A DNA stretch of 31,118 bases from a virus. Positions 9,034 to 17,303 of the stretch are shown here, piece by piece. How positions within the stretch are numbered: position 1 is the stretch's first letter; each line of letters begins with the position of its first letter. The translations under genes were made by a program, and so were the position numbers. The stretch covers positions 1 to 31,118 of the IMG/VR virus record IMGVR_UViG_3300043410_002455. One strand, written 5' to 3'. The notes under the pieces are model-generated. The model was not told the DNA's origin. It made no database searches and was given only the letters and a program-made list of their open reading frames with translations.

Positions 9034-10959
9034 CTATGCTATTGCCAAAAAGATATAAGTTGCTGAAGTGATATTAATACTGGTTGTACTATTTTGGTTA
9101 ACGATAAAGCCTGAATTATCTGGATCAATACTGTCATCAGTAGTTACTTCGGCTGCTGTGGTATTTAAGCTTAAATGTGGATCATTTGCTGCAACTATAC
9201 CTCTTACGCTATCCCAAACGTACCAGTCTCCAATTCCGCTTATACATTTTATCATAATAAATCTAGCTCCAGCTGCAAATCCACAAGCAATTGTTTGTGA
9301 ACTACCATTACCTGTATAAGAACCAACTTTACTTATTCCATCAAGCGTGGCAAATAGATACATAATATAAGTCCGAGAAGCTGAATTATGTCCTGCATAA
9401 TTAGTTAATGGAATTACCGAACTACTTGGTCTAGAAGAAAAATACATAGACACATCATATGTATTACCAAATCCAAACGCGTTCACTTGATTTAAATATC
9501 CATTATTATGAGTTGTGTTAGTAAAATCGGAAAAAACAAACCAATCACCTCCTGTAAAATTTCGCAATTTAGTAATTATTAAACTAGGAACAGCCAATAA
9601 ATTATGGTTTATATTTTGTGCAGCACCATTTCCAGTATAACAAATAATATCCATAAACCCTGGAGCGCGTTTGAAAAAATGATTAATATATGTTCTGCCT
9701 GAAACATTGGTAATTTGAACTAAATCATTTGTACCAATAGTAACCCCATCCATGTCAAATGAAGTTACATTCGTTGCGTCATTATAATCTCCTCCAGTAT
9801 TAGAACAAACTAACACAAGATTAGGTCCACGCATTTTATCAAAAATTCCATTACCTGATATAGCAGATCTACCCATTACATTAACAAAATCTGGCGCAAA
9901 CCCTACTCCACTAACAGTAGCTAGAGCACGAGTACCAGTTCTAGCAATCGCATTATAAACCTGCGTCCCACTTGTAGGCGGCTTGTTTGGGCGACGGATT
10001 GCCATGTAGATGTAGGTTGAACTGGAGGTGTTAACTTCCGCAGAAGTTGATGTAACTTGAAACCCAGTAGCAGTTGGACTTACATAATCAACAGAATTTT
10101 CTGCAGTAGATGCATTGGCTTGTAAAGTAGCATCTGCTCCACCTACAGACATTCCGCGCATGTTATCAATAATTTGCCATGATCCAGTCCCAGTAGCATT
10201 TTTAATCATTAACCATTGTGGTTCCCATCCCAAAGAAACAATAGGTCCAGTTGCACTACCATTACCTGTATATGAACCACACTGAATAATCCCAGTTGAT
10301 GACGTGTCGTGGGCGAATAGGTAAGTGACGTATGTTGCACCACTTACATTATACACAGCAGAACCAAAATCCGAAGGGTAAAATACAGTTGATGATTGAA
10401 ACTCACCATACAGTTGAGTATAAGCCGCAGTGGTATTAAACACTAGTCTCCAAAAACTACCGCTTGAGTCACGAGCATATACTCCCCAATCACTTGTTGA
10501 ATCAGTACGTTTAATTAATACAAGTCCATACCCAATACCAAGTGAATGCGGTATAGCTCTAATAGTAGTTCCATCACCTGTATAAGTAACTATATCAAAA
10601 AATTTAGGAGCTTTGCGGAATGTCCATGAGGCGTAGGTATCATTTAACTTATTAATACCTTGATCGTTACCAAATGTAAAACCGTTATTATTAAAACTAT
10701 TTACATATTGAGAACCAGTAAATTCACCACCATTATAATCAGTAAGTATAGCTCTATTAATACCCCTAGCTGTGTCACTTAATGTATGATCGCCAACATT
10801 GTTTCTGCGTTTTTGCCAAACCAATCCACCTTTCCCAGCTAAGTCAATGCCGTTAGTGATGGTCTGAGTTGAGCCGTTGCCGGTGTAGAGATACATACTG
10901 AAGACCGAATCGGAATAAAGAGTTTCATCATCAGAATTAGAATTTAACATTAAACTCAT
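9034..10959 (-). CDS. Six-repeat virion/tail fibre protein (641 aa)
   Basis: The protein consists almost wholly of six diverged copies of a roughly 105-residue unit, beginning near residues 25, 126, 230, 340, 441 and 548. Most copies open with YTGNGS/YTGDG, continue with a hydrophobic strand and IK/WxxxD-RG segments, and close with YIxYLFA, TYIYMAIRRP or TFRKAPKFFDI. Copy four has lost the YTGNG opening (ARTGTRALATVSG). This pattern occurs in phage fibre proteins of unknown fold. AAGGAG lies eight bases before the ATG, inside the end of the homing endonuclease gene. The start codon overlaps that gene's stop (ATGA), so translation is probably coupled. A receptor-binding or fibre-shaft role is inferred. 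Confidence 0.7.
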   Translation of the reverse strand: MSLMLNSNSDDETLYSDSVFSMYLYTGNGSTQTITNGIDLAGKGGLVWQKRRNNVGDHTLSDTARGINRAILTDYNGGEFTGSQYVNSFNNNGFTFGNDQGINKLNDTYASWTFRKAPKFFDIVTYTGDGTTIRAIPHSLGIGYGLVLIKRTDSTSDWGVYARDSSGSFWRLVFNTTAAYTQLYGEFQSSTVFYPSDFGSAVYNVSGATYVTYLFAHDTSSTGIIQCGSYTGNGSATGPIVSLGWEPQWLMIKNATGTGSWQIIDNMRGMSVGGADATLQANASTAENSVDYVSPTATGFQVTSTSAEVNTSSSTYIYMAIRRPNKPPTSGTQVYNAIARTGTRALATVSGVGFAPDFVNVMGRSAISGNGIFDKMRGPNLVLVCSNTGGDYNDATNVTSFDMDGVTIGTNDLVQITNVSGRTYINHFFKRAPGFMDIICYTGNGAAQNINHNLLAVPSLIITKLRNFTGGDWFVFSDFTNTTHNNGYLNQVNAFGFGNTYDVSMYFSSRPSSSVIPLTNYAGHNSASRTYIMYLFATLDGISKVGSYTGNGSSQTIACGFAAGARFIMIKCISGIGDWYVWDSVRGIVAANDPHLSLNTTAAEVTTDDSIDPDNSGFIVNQNSTTSINITSATYIFLAIA

Positions 10960-11699
10960 ATTACTAACTCCTTACAGTTATCAAAATGCCATCTTTTCAT
11001 AATTCCAATACCACCTATTTTAGTGCAATGTGGACATTTTACTTTTTCTTTAGGAACACCAATTAAGGCTTTGGATATCTTTAAACTGTGTTCTTGTGTT
11101 TTAGGTATATCTTTTAAAGCAAGTGATGTTTTTCTTTTTGTTTCTTCAGATGGTCTATAATCCGATTCCATTCTTACCTTTGTAATATTAAGTCTACCTT
11201 GTTCCGATTTAGGTTTTCTCATATTTTGCTTGTGTTCTTCGCTGATTGTTTTTCCTTTCTGTTTTTCTGACTGCTTACGCTTAGTTTCTTTGGTATGGTG
11301 TCTTCCCCACCATATAGAATCTTCTCCGCGTTTTCCGTAGTTTGGATTATTTTTTCCAGATAAATTTCTATTTAAGCCAGACAATCCTTCACCACCATCA
11401 GTTAAATTGGTAAGTATTCCAGTTTTATTATCACGTCTACCAAGCAATTCTATTACAAACATTTCTAATTCAAAGGCAAGTTTTTCTGTCAAATTTGTAT
11501 CAATATACTTTATAATGACTTCACCATTTTTGGATACAATTTCTCTAATAGTGTTAAGTTTATGCTTATTTGATTTCTTAGTATTTGGGTAAACCGCTTC
11601 ATTTATATGATCCATTGCTCTATTTTTCTTACCTTTACCAATATAGAATGGTTGATTAGTAAATGGATTTATTAAAGCGTATGTATAATAATTATTCAT
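10956..11699 (-). CDS. GIY-YIG homing endonuclease with NUMOD3 motifs (247 aa)
   Basis: This is a free-standing homing endonuclease of the Seg type. The N-terminal GIY-YIG nuclease domain shows YTYAL at 5-9, FYIGKGK at 18-24, the conserved Arg27 (KKNRAMDH) and a Glu in AFELEMFVIELLGR (75-88). Residues about 107-200 hold NUMOD3-type DNA-binding segments (SGKNNPNYGKRG, WWGRHHTKETKRK, ISEEHKQNM, SEETKRKTSLA). The C-terminus has a putative zinc site, CPHC (222-225) plus H238 and C242. I chose ATG 11699 because AGGA lies eight bases before it; a TTG two codons upstream is too close to that site. The gene lies between two fibre genes and overlaps the next start by ATGA, so it is a mobile insertion that keeps the operon translated. 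All visible catalytic positions look intact. Confidence 0.9.
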   Translation of the reverse strand: MNNYYTYALINPFTNQPFYIGKGKKNRAMDHINEAVYPNTKKSNKHKLNTIREIVSKNGEVIIKYIDTNLTEKLAFELEMFVIELLGRRDNKTGILTNLTDGGEGLSGLNRNLSGKNNPNYGKRGEDSIWWGRHHTKETKRKQSEKQKGKTISEEHKQNMRKPKSEQGRLNITKVRMESDYRPSEETKRKTSLALKDIPKTQEHSLKISKALIGVPKEKVKCPHCTKIGGIGIMKRWHFDNCKELVI

Positions 11700-11727
11700 A
11701 TTCAATTCCTGCTATTGGAAACATAAT

Positions 11728-13893
11728 TTAACCAACGTTTAATTTAATACCAGTGTTAACCAAATAATAATTGGTTCCATCTGTGCTTGCTACGACAAAA
11801 GTTAATACATCAATCTTACCACTAGTTCCAGTTAAAGTCGGAGCAGTAGCAGCTGTCCATTTCATATTAGAATTCCAAGTAACTGTAGATCCGCCATTAT
11901 ATCTAATAATAACTTCATATTGATTACCGATTAAACTGCTTAATGTTCCAGTTAAATTAAATGTAGTAATATTTGCATTTAAATTAATTCTAAAAATTTG
12001 ATTAGTCGTTAAATCCCATGTTATAGCATTAGTTGATGGAGCAGTTTCTGCAGAAGTAGAAGGTGTTTGCGGTTTTGTAAAAGTTGTTGCAGTATTAGCA
12101 AAAACGTAATCTACACCAGCAACTGCATTAACTAATGCTCCGCTAGAATTGGCTTTTAGGATTGAAGTTCCAGAAGGAGGAGTTAAATAATCTACGTTAG
12201 CAACTGCATTAACTAATGCTCCGCTAGAATTGGCTTTTAGGATTGAAGTTCCAGATGGAGGAGCTAAGTAATCTACGCCAGCAACTGCATTGGCTAATAC
12301 AGTTCCAGAAATTTTTACCATACCCCCCAATGATGTATTAGCAGTGACATTTCCCAATGAACCGATAGGCGTTTCCAATAACCGCCAATTAGCAGTTCCA
12401 TAATTATACATAAATGTTGTATAAGCATTATTGATATCCAATATTACTGCGGTATCTCCCTCAATAGTATTGGTTCCACCACGATTAATTGTTAGATTAT
12501 TTGTATAGAATGTTCCAAAAACATCGACAATAGCAATCGTTGATCCATCAGGCGGAGACGTCGGGAATGTTACAGAAAATGCACCTGCTGCTGTATTACA
12601 TCTCACCAAATCATTAACTACTGCAGTATAATTTGCAGTTTGAATACTAGTTGGAAGTAACCCACCACCGCCAGTATTTGCCTTATTATAAGCAGAATTA
12701 GCTAATCCTAATGCAGTATTGGCTTGGTTAAATGCGTTTTGTGCAATTGTTACTCCAGTATTTGCTTGTCCATAAGCAGTATTAGCCTGAGTGAACGCAG
12801 AGTTAGCTTGAGAGAATGCAGAGTTAGCTTGAGAGAATGCAGCTTGACCTATTGTTATTCCAGTATTAGCCTGAGTGAACGCAGAGTTAGCTTGAGAGAA
12901 TCCAGAGTTAGCTTGAGAGAATGCAGAGTTAGCTTGAGAGAATGCAGAGTTAGCTTGAGAGAATGCAGAGTTAGCTTGAGAGAATGCAGCTTGACCTATT
13001 GTTACGCCAGTATTAGCTTGAGCATATGCGGCATTGGCTTGAACATAAGCAGTATTAGATAATCCACTATAATATGCTCCATGTTGTCCGTCAAGTAAGT
13101 CAGAGTTAAGATTAGCTACTAATGTATTAGATGCGACAACAAATGGTGCAAAGCCATTTCCAATTGAAAAAATAGCATTGGCTGCTAATATTGACCCAAT
13201 TTGAAGCGTGTCATAAATTGCTCCAGTAAAATCTACTGTAGAAGTTGGCTCAGCCGCAACATTTGAAAATAATTTCCAAACACCATCAGTAGCATCTCTA
13301 ACAAACCCAGTATGTTGATAATGATCTGAAGTAAAATGCCCTACTAATCCTATATCTTGAATGTTTGCAGGATTATCCTGCGCCAAATAAATTAATGGAT
13401 CATTAATAGATAAATTATTTGAACTTAATGTTGTTACATTACCTCCAAGATAAACGTTTCCAGTTACAGATAAATCAGTTGTTATTGTAACCGATCCGGA
13501 AATTGTTCCACCAGAGGAAGAAAATTTAGTATTAGCAGTATTATATGCTACATTAGCTTGCGTAAATGCGCTCTGACCTATTGTTATTCCACTATTGGCA
13601 GCTGTGTAAGCAGCATTGGCTTGCGTAAATGCACTTTGTCCTATTGCAACCCCAGAATTAGCCTGACTGTATGCAGCATTAGCTTGAGTGAATGCGCTCT
13701 GACCTATTGTTATTCCGCTATTAGCGGCAACATAAGCAGCATTAGCTTGCGTAAATGCAGATATAGCAGTATTTAATATAGGGGAAGTGTTAGCTGTAAC
13801 CAAATCCCATGCATATCCATTATAAACCCATGTTTTTGACCCAACCGTATGTGTTTGATTTAAAGTCGCTGGATTTGGAAAATTTATTGCCAT
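11728..13893 (-). CDS. Long tail fibre protein with heptad repeats (721 aa)
   Basis: Residues 1-35 (MAINFPNPATLNQTHTVGSK, then TWVYNGYAWDL) are a common N-terminal domain of environmental phage fibres. Residues 42-122 and 272-395 hold SAFSQAN/NAAYAQAN heptad-like repeats, probably a trimeric helical shaft. Residues 128-245 are the module shared with the 553- and 1091-aa fibres. A segment with NLNSDLLDGQHGAYY follows. Residues about 406-500 (TANYTAVVNDLVRCNTAAGA) are shared with the 1091-aa protein. Residues about 540-595 are a 27-residue repeat (ILKANSSGALVNAV). The last 110 residues form a beta-rich tip domain. AAGGA lies eight bases before the ATG. It is cotranscribed with the upstream 1091-aa gene, 16 bases away. 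The two fibres may form different segments of one fibre or alternative fibres. Confidence 0.8.
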   Translation of the reverse strand: MAINFPNPATLNQTHTVGSKTWVYNGYAWDLVTANTSPILNTAISAFTQANAAYVAANSGITIGQSAFTQANAAYSQANSGVAIGQSAFTQANAAYTAANSGITIGQSAFTQANVAYNTANTKFSSSGGTISGSVTITTDLSVTGNVYLGGNVTTLSSNNLSINDPLIYLAQDNPANIQDIGLVGHFTSDHYQHTGFVRDATDGVWKLFSNVAAEPTSTVDFTGAIYDTLQIGSILAANAIFSIGNGFAPFVVASNTLVANLNSDLLDGQHGAYYSGLSNTAYVQANAAYAQANTGVTIGQAAFSQANSAFSQANSAFSQANSAFSQANSGFSQANSAFTQANTGITIGQAAFSQANSAFSQANSAFTQANTAYGQANTGVTIAQNAFNQANTALGLANSAYNKANTGGGGLLPTSIQTANYTAVVNDLVRCNTAAGAFSVTFPTSPPDGSTIAIVDVFGTFYTNNLTINRGGTNTIEGDTAVILDINNAYTTFMYNYGTANWRLLETPIGSLGNVTANTSLGGMVKISGTVLANAVAGVDYLAPPSGTSILKANSSGALVNAVANVDYLTPPSGTSILKANSSGALVNAVAGVDYVFANTATTFTKPQTPSTSAETAPSTNAITWDLTTNQIFRINLNANITTFNLTGTLSSLIGNQYEVIIRYNGGSTVTWNSNMKWTAATAPTLTGTSGKIDVLTFVVASTDGTNYYLVNTGIKLNVG
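12121..12282 (-). repeat. 81-bp tandem duplication in the 721-aa fibre gene
   Basis: Two adjacent 81-bp units (12121-12201 and 12202-12282) are nearly identical, and a third, partial copy begins at 12283. They encode a 27-residue unit with ANSSGALVNAVA and PPSGTSILK. The low divergence points to recent duplication within the gene. Confidence 0.8.
12779..12990 (-). repeat. 21-bp tandem repeats encoding SAFSQAN heptads
   Basis: A 21-bp unit (on the plus strand GAGTTAGCTTGAGAGAATGC plus one base) recurs almost without change, five times in a row between about 12885 and 12990 and again near 12795-12840. Each unit encodes one heptad. Near-identity at silent positions is a sign of recent expansion by slippage or recombination. 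Confidence 0.85.
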
Positions 13894-13909
13894 TAATAAT
13901 ATCCTTTTA

Positions 13910-16900
13910 TTATCCTATGTATGCTACTGACCAGTTATCATTACCATCAAAACTTATTGTTCCGGCAGAAACTATAAATTTAAGCGTATCCCCAACTGCC
14001 ATCTTAACAATAGCACTACCTCCTGCATGATTCATTGATGTATTATTACCAAATTCTACCATAATTTGCGTAGAAGTAGCTCCACCACTATAAGCTGTTT
14101 TTTGTATAATAATCTGAGAAATAGCATTTAAACTATTACTATTTGTTCTTACTATAACATTAACTTGATACAAACCTTGAACTGGAGCAGTAAATATACC
14201 TGTTGAACTATTTAGATAATTACCTTGGTTAAAATCAACAGTCCAATTAGTACTGGTCATAGTAGTTGTTGCGCTAACTGCTCCTCCATTACCAACCACT
14301 TTAAATGCTGGGCGATTTGTTGTTAATAAACCAAAACCACTTGTTATTATGTGCCCAGAATTATCCATAAGAAACAACGTATTTCCATAGGCATTATCTA
14401 TAATTTCTAACCCACCAGTTACATTTAAACGTATTGTCTTAGATGGATTGGTTGCTCCAGGAGCATTATTTGTTACTTTTAAGAAATCAAAATAACCAGA
14501 ACCTCCGATAGTATTATTACCAGAGAGCATTAATGTTGCTCCAGCATTAGCTCCAGTATAATTTGAATAAATTTGACCAGCTGGAGAAATTGTTAGGAGA
14601 GTATTTGCCCCAGTACCGCTATTATAAAACGTTAATCCATCATTTCCACCAACAGAAATTCTACCATTGCCATTAACATAATCTAATACAATTCCATCAG
14701 TATATGATCCAGTATATGTTCCTGTAGAATACACTCCATTAGAAGATAATACAGAAGTACCGGAAACAATTCCAGGAAGTAAATTTCCGGAAATTGCAGA
14801 TGGACCACATTCTATCCAAACAGGATTAGAAGTATTACCAACATTTTCATATTTAACGCCAGTATCACTATGAATCCATGTATCTTTAGTATTAGAAGTT
14901 ACCGGAGATAAATTTTGAAAAAAACTTGTTACTTTAGATTGACTAGCTGTTAATGCTGTATTTGCTTGACTAAATGCAGAATTAGCTTGAGCGTAACTAG
15001 AGTTTGCTTGAGAAAATGCAGAATTTCCTTGATTAAACGCAGATTGACCAGTAGTTAATGCTACATTCGCCTGACTAAATGCTGAATTTCCTTGATTAAA
15101 CGCAGAATTTGCTTGAGCATAACTAGAGTTTGCTTGCGTAAATGCAGATTGACCAGTAGTTAATGCTACATTCGCCTGAGCGTAACTAGAGTTTGCTTGC
15201 GTAAATCCAGAATTTGCTTGATTAAACGCAGATTGACCAGCAGTTAATGCTATATTCGCCTGAGCATAACTAGAATTTGCTTGATTAAACGCAAATTCAC
15301 CAGTAGTTAATGCAGAATTAGCTTGAGCGTAACTAGAGTTTGCTTGATTAAACGCAGATTGACCAGTAGTTAATGCTATATTCGCCTGACTAAATGCAGA
15401 ATTAGCTTGAGCGTAACTAGAGTTTGCTTGCGTAAATGCAGAATTACTTAATGTAGTATAATATGTTCCATGTTGACCATCAAGTAAATCAGCATTAAGG
15501 TTTGCTACTGTTGTATTGGAAATAACCGTAAATGGCGAATTTCCCATTAAAGTAGTAAATGTAGCATTTGACGTTATTAATGTCCCTATTTGTAAAGAAT
15601 CATAATTAACATCAGTAAAATCTATAGTAGAAGAAGGTTCGCTAGATACATTAGAAAATAATCTCCAAATACCATCAGAAGCTTTTCTAACTAAACCAGT
15701 ATGTTGATATTTTGTATCAGTAAAATGACCAACAAACCCTATATCTTGTACATTTCCTACATTATTATTAGCCAAATAAATTATTGGGTCATTAATTATA
15801 ATATTATTTGAACTTATTGTTGTGACATTTCCACTTAAATATACATTTCCACTAACAGATAAATCATTAGTAATCGTTACTGAACCGGAAATTGTTCCGC
15901 CAGAAGATGAATATTTTGTGTTAGCTTGCGTAAATGCTGCATTAGCTTGGGTAAATGCAGATTGACCAGTTGTTAATGCTGTATTCGCTTGATCATAACT
16001 AGAATTTGCTTGCGTATATATTGATGTTAATGGCAAATCAACCCATGTAGCAAAAGATCCATCAGTTTTTAAATATTTACCATCATTTCCTGTTTGAGAA
16101 GGCAAAGAAATAGGAGCAGGTCTAGAAACCCAAGTTCCGTTGTTTGAAGTTAAAAGATTACCTTCAGTTCCAGGAGAAACAACTTGAACTTCTGAAGTTC
16201 CATTTCCTAATAAAACGCTATTAGCCTGTAAACTATTAGATCCAGTACCTCCTTGAGATACAGGCACTGTTGTAATAGCGTCAATTAATGTAACAGGTGA
16301 TTCTAATAATTTCCAATTAGTTGTTACTTCATTATAGATAAATGAAGCATATGCGCCATCTAAGTCAAGAATATAAGGGGACATATCATATTCAATATAT
16401 TCTGTATTAGGTAATAAAATTAAATTATTTGACCTGAATGTTTCACCCAAATCAAGTATTGCTACTATATCTCCATCTATTGGATTTGATGGAAACGTAA
16501 CTGAAAATGATCCAGCTGCTGTATTACATCTAACTAATTCATTACTAGATGCAGTATAATTTGAAGTTTTAATACTTGTTGTAACTAAACCGCTGGCACT
16601 AGTATTTGCTTTATCATAAGCAGCTGTAGCGTGCAAATACGCAGAATTGCTTAATGCAGTATAATATGTTCCATGCTGACCATCAAGTAAATCGGCATTA
16701 AGATTTGTTACAAGTATATTATTAGTAACTGTAAAAGGTGATATTTGTGAATTAGAACTACCAAATACTGCATTATTTGCAAATACTAAATTACCTGAAC
16801 CAGTTTTATCAGAAATAATTGCTGCTAACTCAGCACTTGTTGTAGTTGCAAATTGCCCCAAACCTTTTGCCGTTAATGGTGCATATGCAGCTGGAATAGA

Positions 16901-17185
16901 TATGAATACGTTTTTAGTTCCAGCACTAAAATTAACTATATGCCCCGTATTAGAACTGTTTATTATTTGAGTTCTAAGTATAGAATTATTTGAACTAACG
17001 TATTGACCAATACCAATTTCCCATTCAGAACCGCCAATTAATTCTACAACATACGGAAATGTATTGCCTGATGAAATACTTGATGATATTGTCTGATAAC
17101 CAACAGATGTGCCACCCAATACAATAGGTATGACGCCTGTGGTAATACTAGTTTCTTTTACTCTATCATTTATTTGTAAAGACAT
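13910..17185 (-). CDS. Long tail fibre with C1q-like tip (1091 aa)
   Basis: This is the largest protein of the window and the first gene of the late leftward operon. Residues 1-100 (MSLQINDRVKETSITTG, WEIGIGQY, FSAGTKNVFISIPAAYAP) form a typical phage fibre N-terminal domain, likely the attachment point to the tail. NLNADLLDGQHGTYY occurs twice (about 161 and 562). Residues about 203-300 match a block in the 721-aa fibre. Residues 429-545 are the module shared by three fibres. Residues 582-750 are heptad repeats (SAFNQAN, SSYAQAN) interrupted by ALTTGQ units. Residues about 975-1091 (WTVDFNQGNY, TGIFTAPVQGLYQVNV, DNWSVAYIG) look like a C1q-type trimeric head. The ATG at 17185 follows AGAG. 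The promoter is the divergent palindrome at 17248-17269. Confidence 0.85.
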   Translation of the reverse strand: MSLQINDRVKETSITTGVIPIVLGGTSVGYQTISSSISSGNTFPYVVELIGGSEWEIGIGQYVSSNNSILRTQIINSSNTGHIVNFSAGTKNVFISIPAAYAPLTAKGLGQFATTTSAELAAIISDKTGSGNLVFANNAVFGSSNSQISPFTVTNNILVTNLNADLLDGQHGTYYTALSNSAYLHATAAYDKANTSASGLVTTSIKTSNYTASSNELVRCNTAAGSFSVTFPSNPIDGDIVAILDLGETFRSNNLILLPNTEYIEYDMSPYILDLDGAYASFIYNEVTTNWKLLESPVTLIDAITTVPVSQGGTGSNSLQANSVLLGNGTSEVQVVSPGTEGNLLTSNNGTWVSRPAPISLPSQTGNDGKYLKTDGSFATWVDLPLTSIYTQANSSYDQANTALTTGQSAFTQANAAFTQANTKYSSSGGTISGSVTITNDLSVSGNVYLSGNVTTISSNNIIINDPIIYLANNNVGNVQDIGFVGHFTDTKYQHTGLVRKASDGIWRLFSNVSSEPSSTIDFTDVNYDSLQIGTLITSNATFTTLMGNSPFTVISNTTVANLNADLLDGQHGTYYTTLSNSAFTQANSSYAQANSAFSQANIALTTGQSAFNQANSSYAQANSALTTGEFAFNQANSSYAQANIALTAGQSAFNQANSGFTQANSSYAQANVALTTGQSAFTQANSSYAQANSAFNQGNSAFSQANVALTTGQSAFNQGNSAFSQANSSYAQANSAFSQANTALTASQSKVTSFFQNLSPVTSNTKDTWIHSDTGVKYENVGNTSNPVWIECGPSAISGNLLPGIVSGTSVLSSNGVYSTGTYTGSYTDGIVLDYVNGNGRISVGGNDGLTFYNSGTGANTLLTISPAGQIYSNYTGANAGATLMLSGNNTIGGSGYFDFLKVTNNAPGATNPSKTIRLNVTGGLEIIDNAYGNTLFLMDNSGHIITSGFGLLTTNRPAFKVVGNGGAVSATTTMTSTNWTVDFNQGNYLNSSTGIFTAPVQGLYQVNVIVRTNSNSLNAISQIIIQKTAYSGGATSTQIMVEFGNNTSMNHAGGSAIVKMAVGDTLKFIVSAGTISFDGNDNWSVAYIG
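14935..15440 (-). repeat. Heptad-coding repeat block in the 1091-aa fibre gene
   Basis: This block of about 500 bp is built from reused 21-bp and longer units such as GCGTAACTAGAGTTTGCTTG and GATTGACCAGTAGTTAATGC. They encode SSYAQAN, SAFNQAN and ALTTGQ in changing order. The same units recur with few silent differences, indicating recent rearrangement. Confidence 0.8.
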
Positions 17186-17247
17186 TGTAATCTCTTTAAG
17201 TAAATATAATTCATCAGTTTTCCTCTAACCAACACCTAAATATAAAC

Positions 17248-17269
17248 TATTTATTATTAATAATAAATA
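17248..17269. promoter_or_regulatory. Perfect 22-bp palindrome with divergent late-type promoter boxes
   Basis: A perfect palindrome centred between 17258 and 17259 lies in the 118-bp gap between the divergent 1091-aa (minus) and 846-aa (plus) genes. Each strand reads TAATAAATA facing outward (plus 17261-17269; minus 17256-17248), the same box found at 1765-1773 and close to the T4 late consensus TATAAATA. The arrangement suggests a compact bidirectional late promoter. All bases are A or T, so the palindrome alone is weaker evidence than its position. Confidence 0.6.
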
Positions 17270-17303
17270 ATCAAATAAACAACAATATTAATGCTGAGAG
17301 AAT

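Noticed and set aside
12779-12990. CRISPR-like regular repeats
   Set aside because: Units are contiguous and coding, without spacers. The 10-bp array at 20541-20620 likewise has no spacers.
12724-13062. Plus-strand ORF with repeated SLRECRV units
   Set aside because: It is the antisense reading of the heptad-repeat DNA in the 721-aa fibre gene, with no ribosome site.
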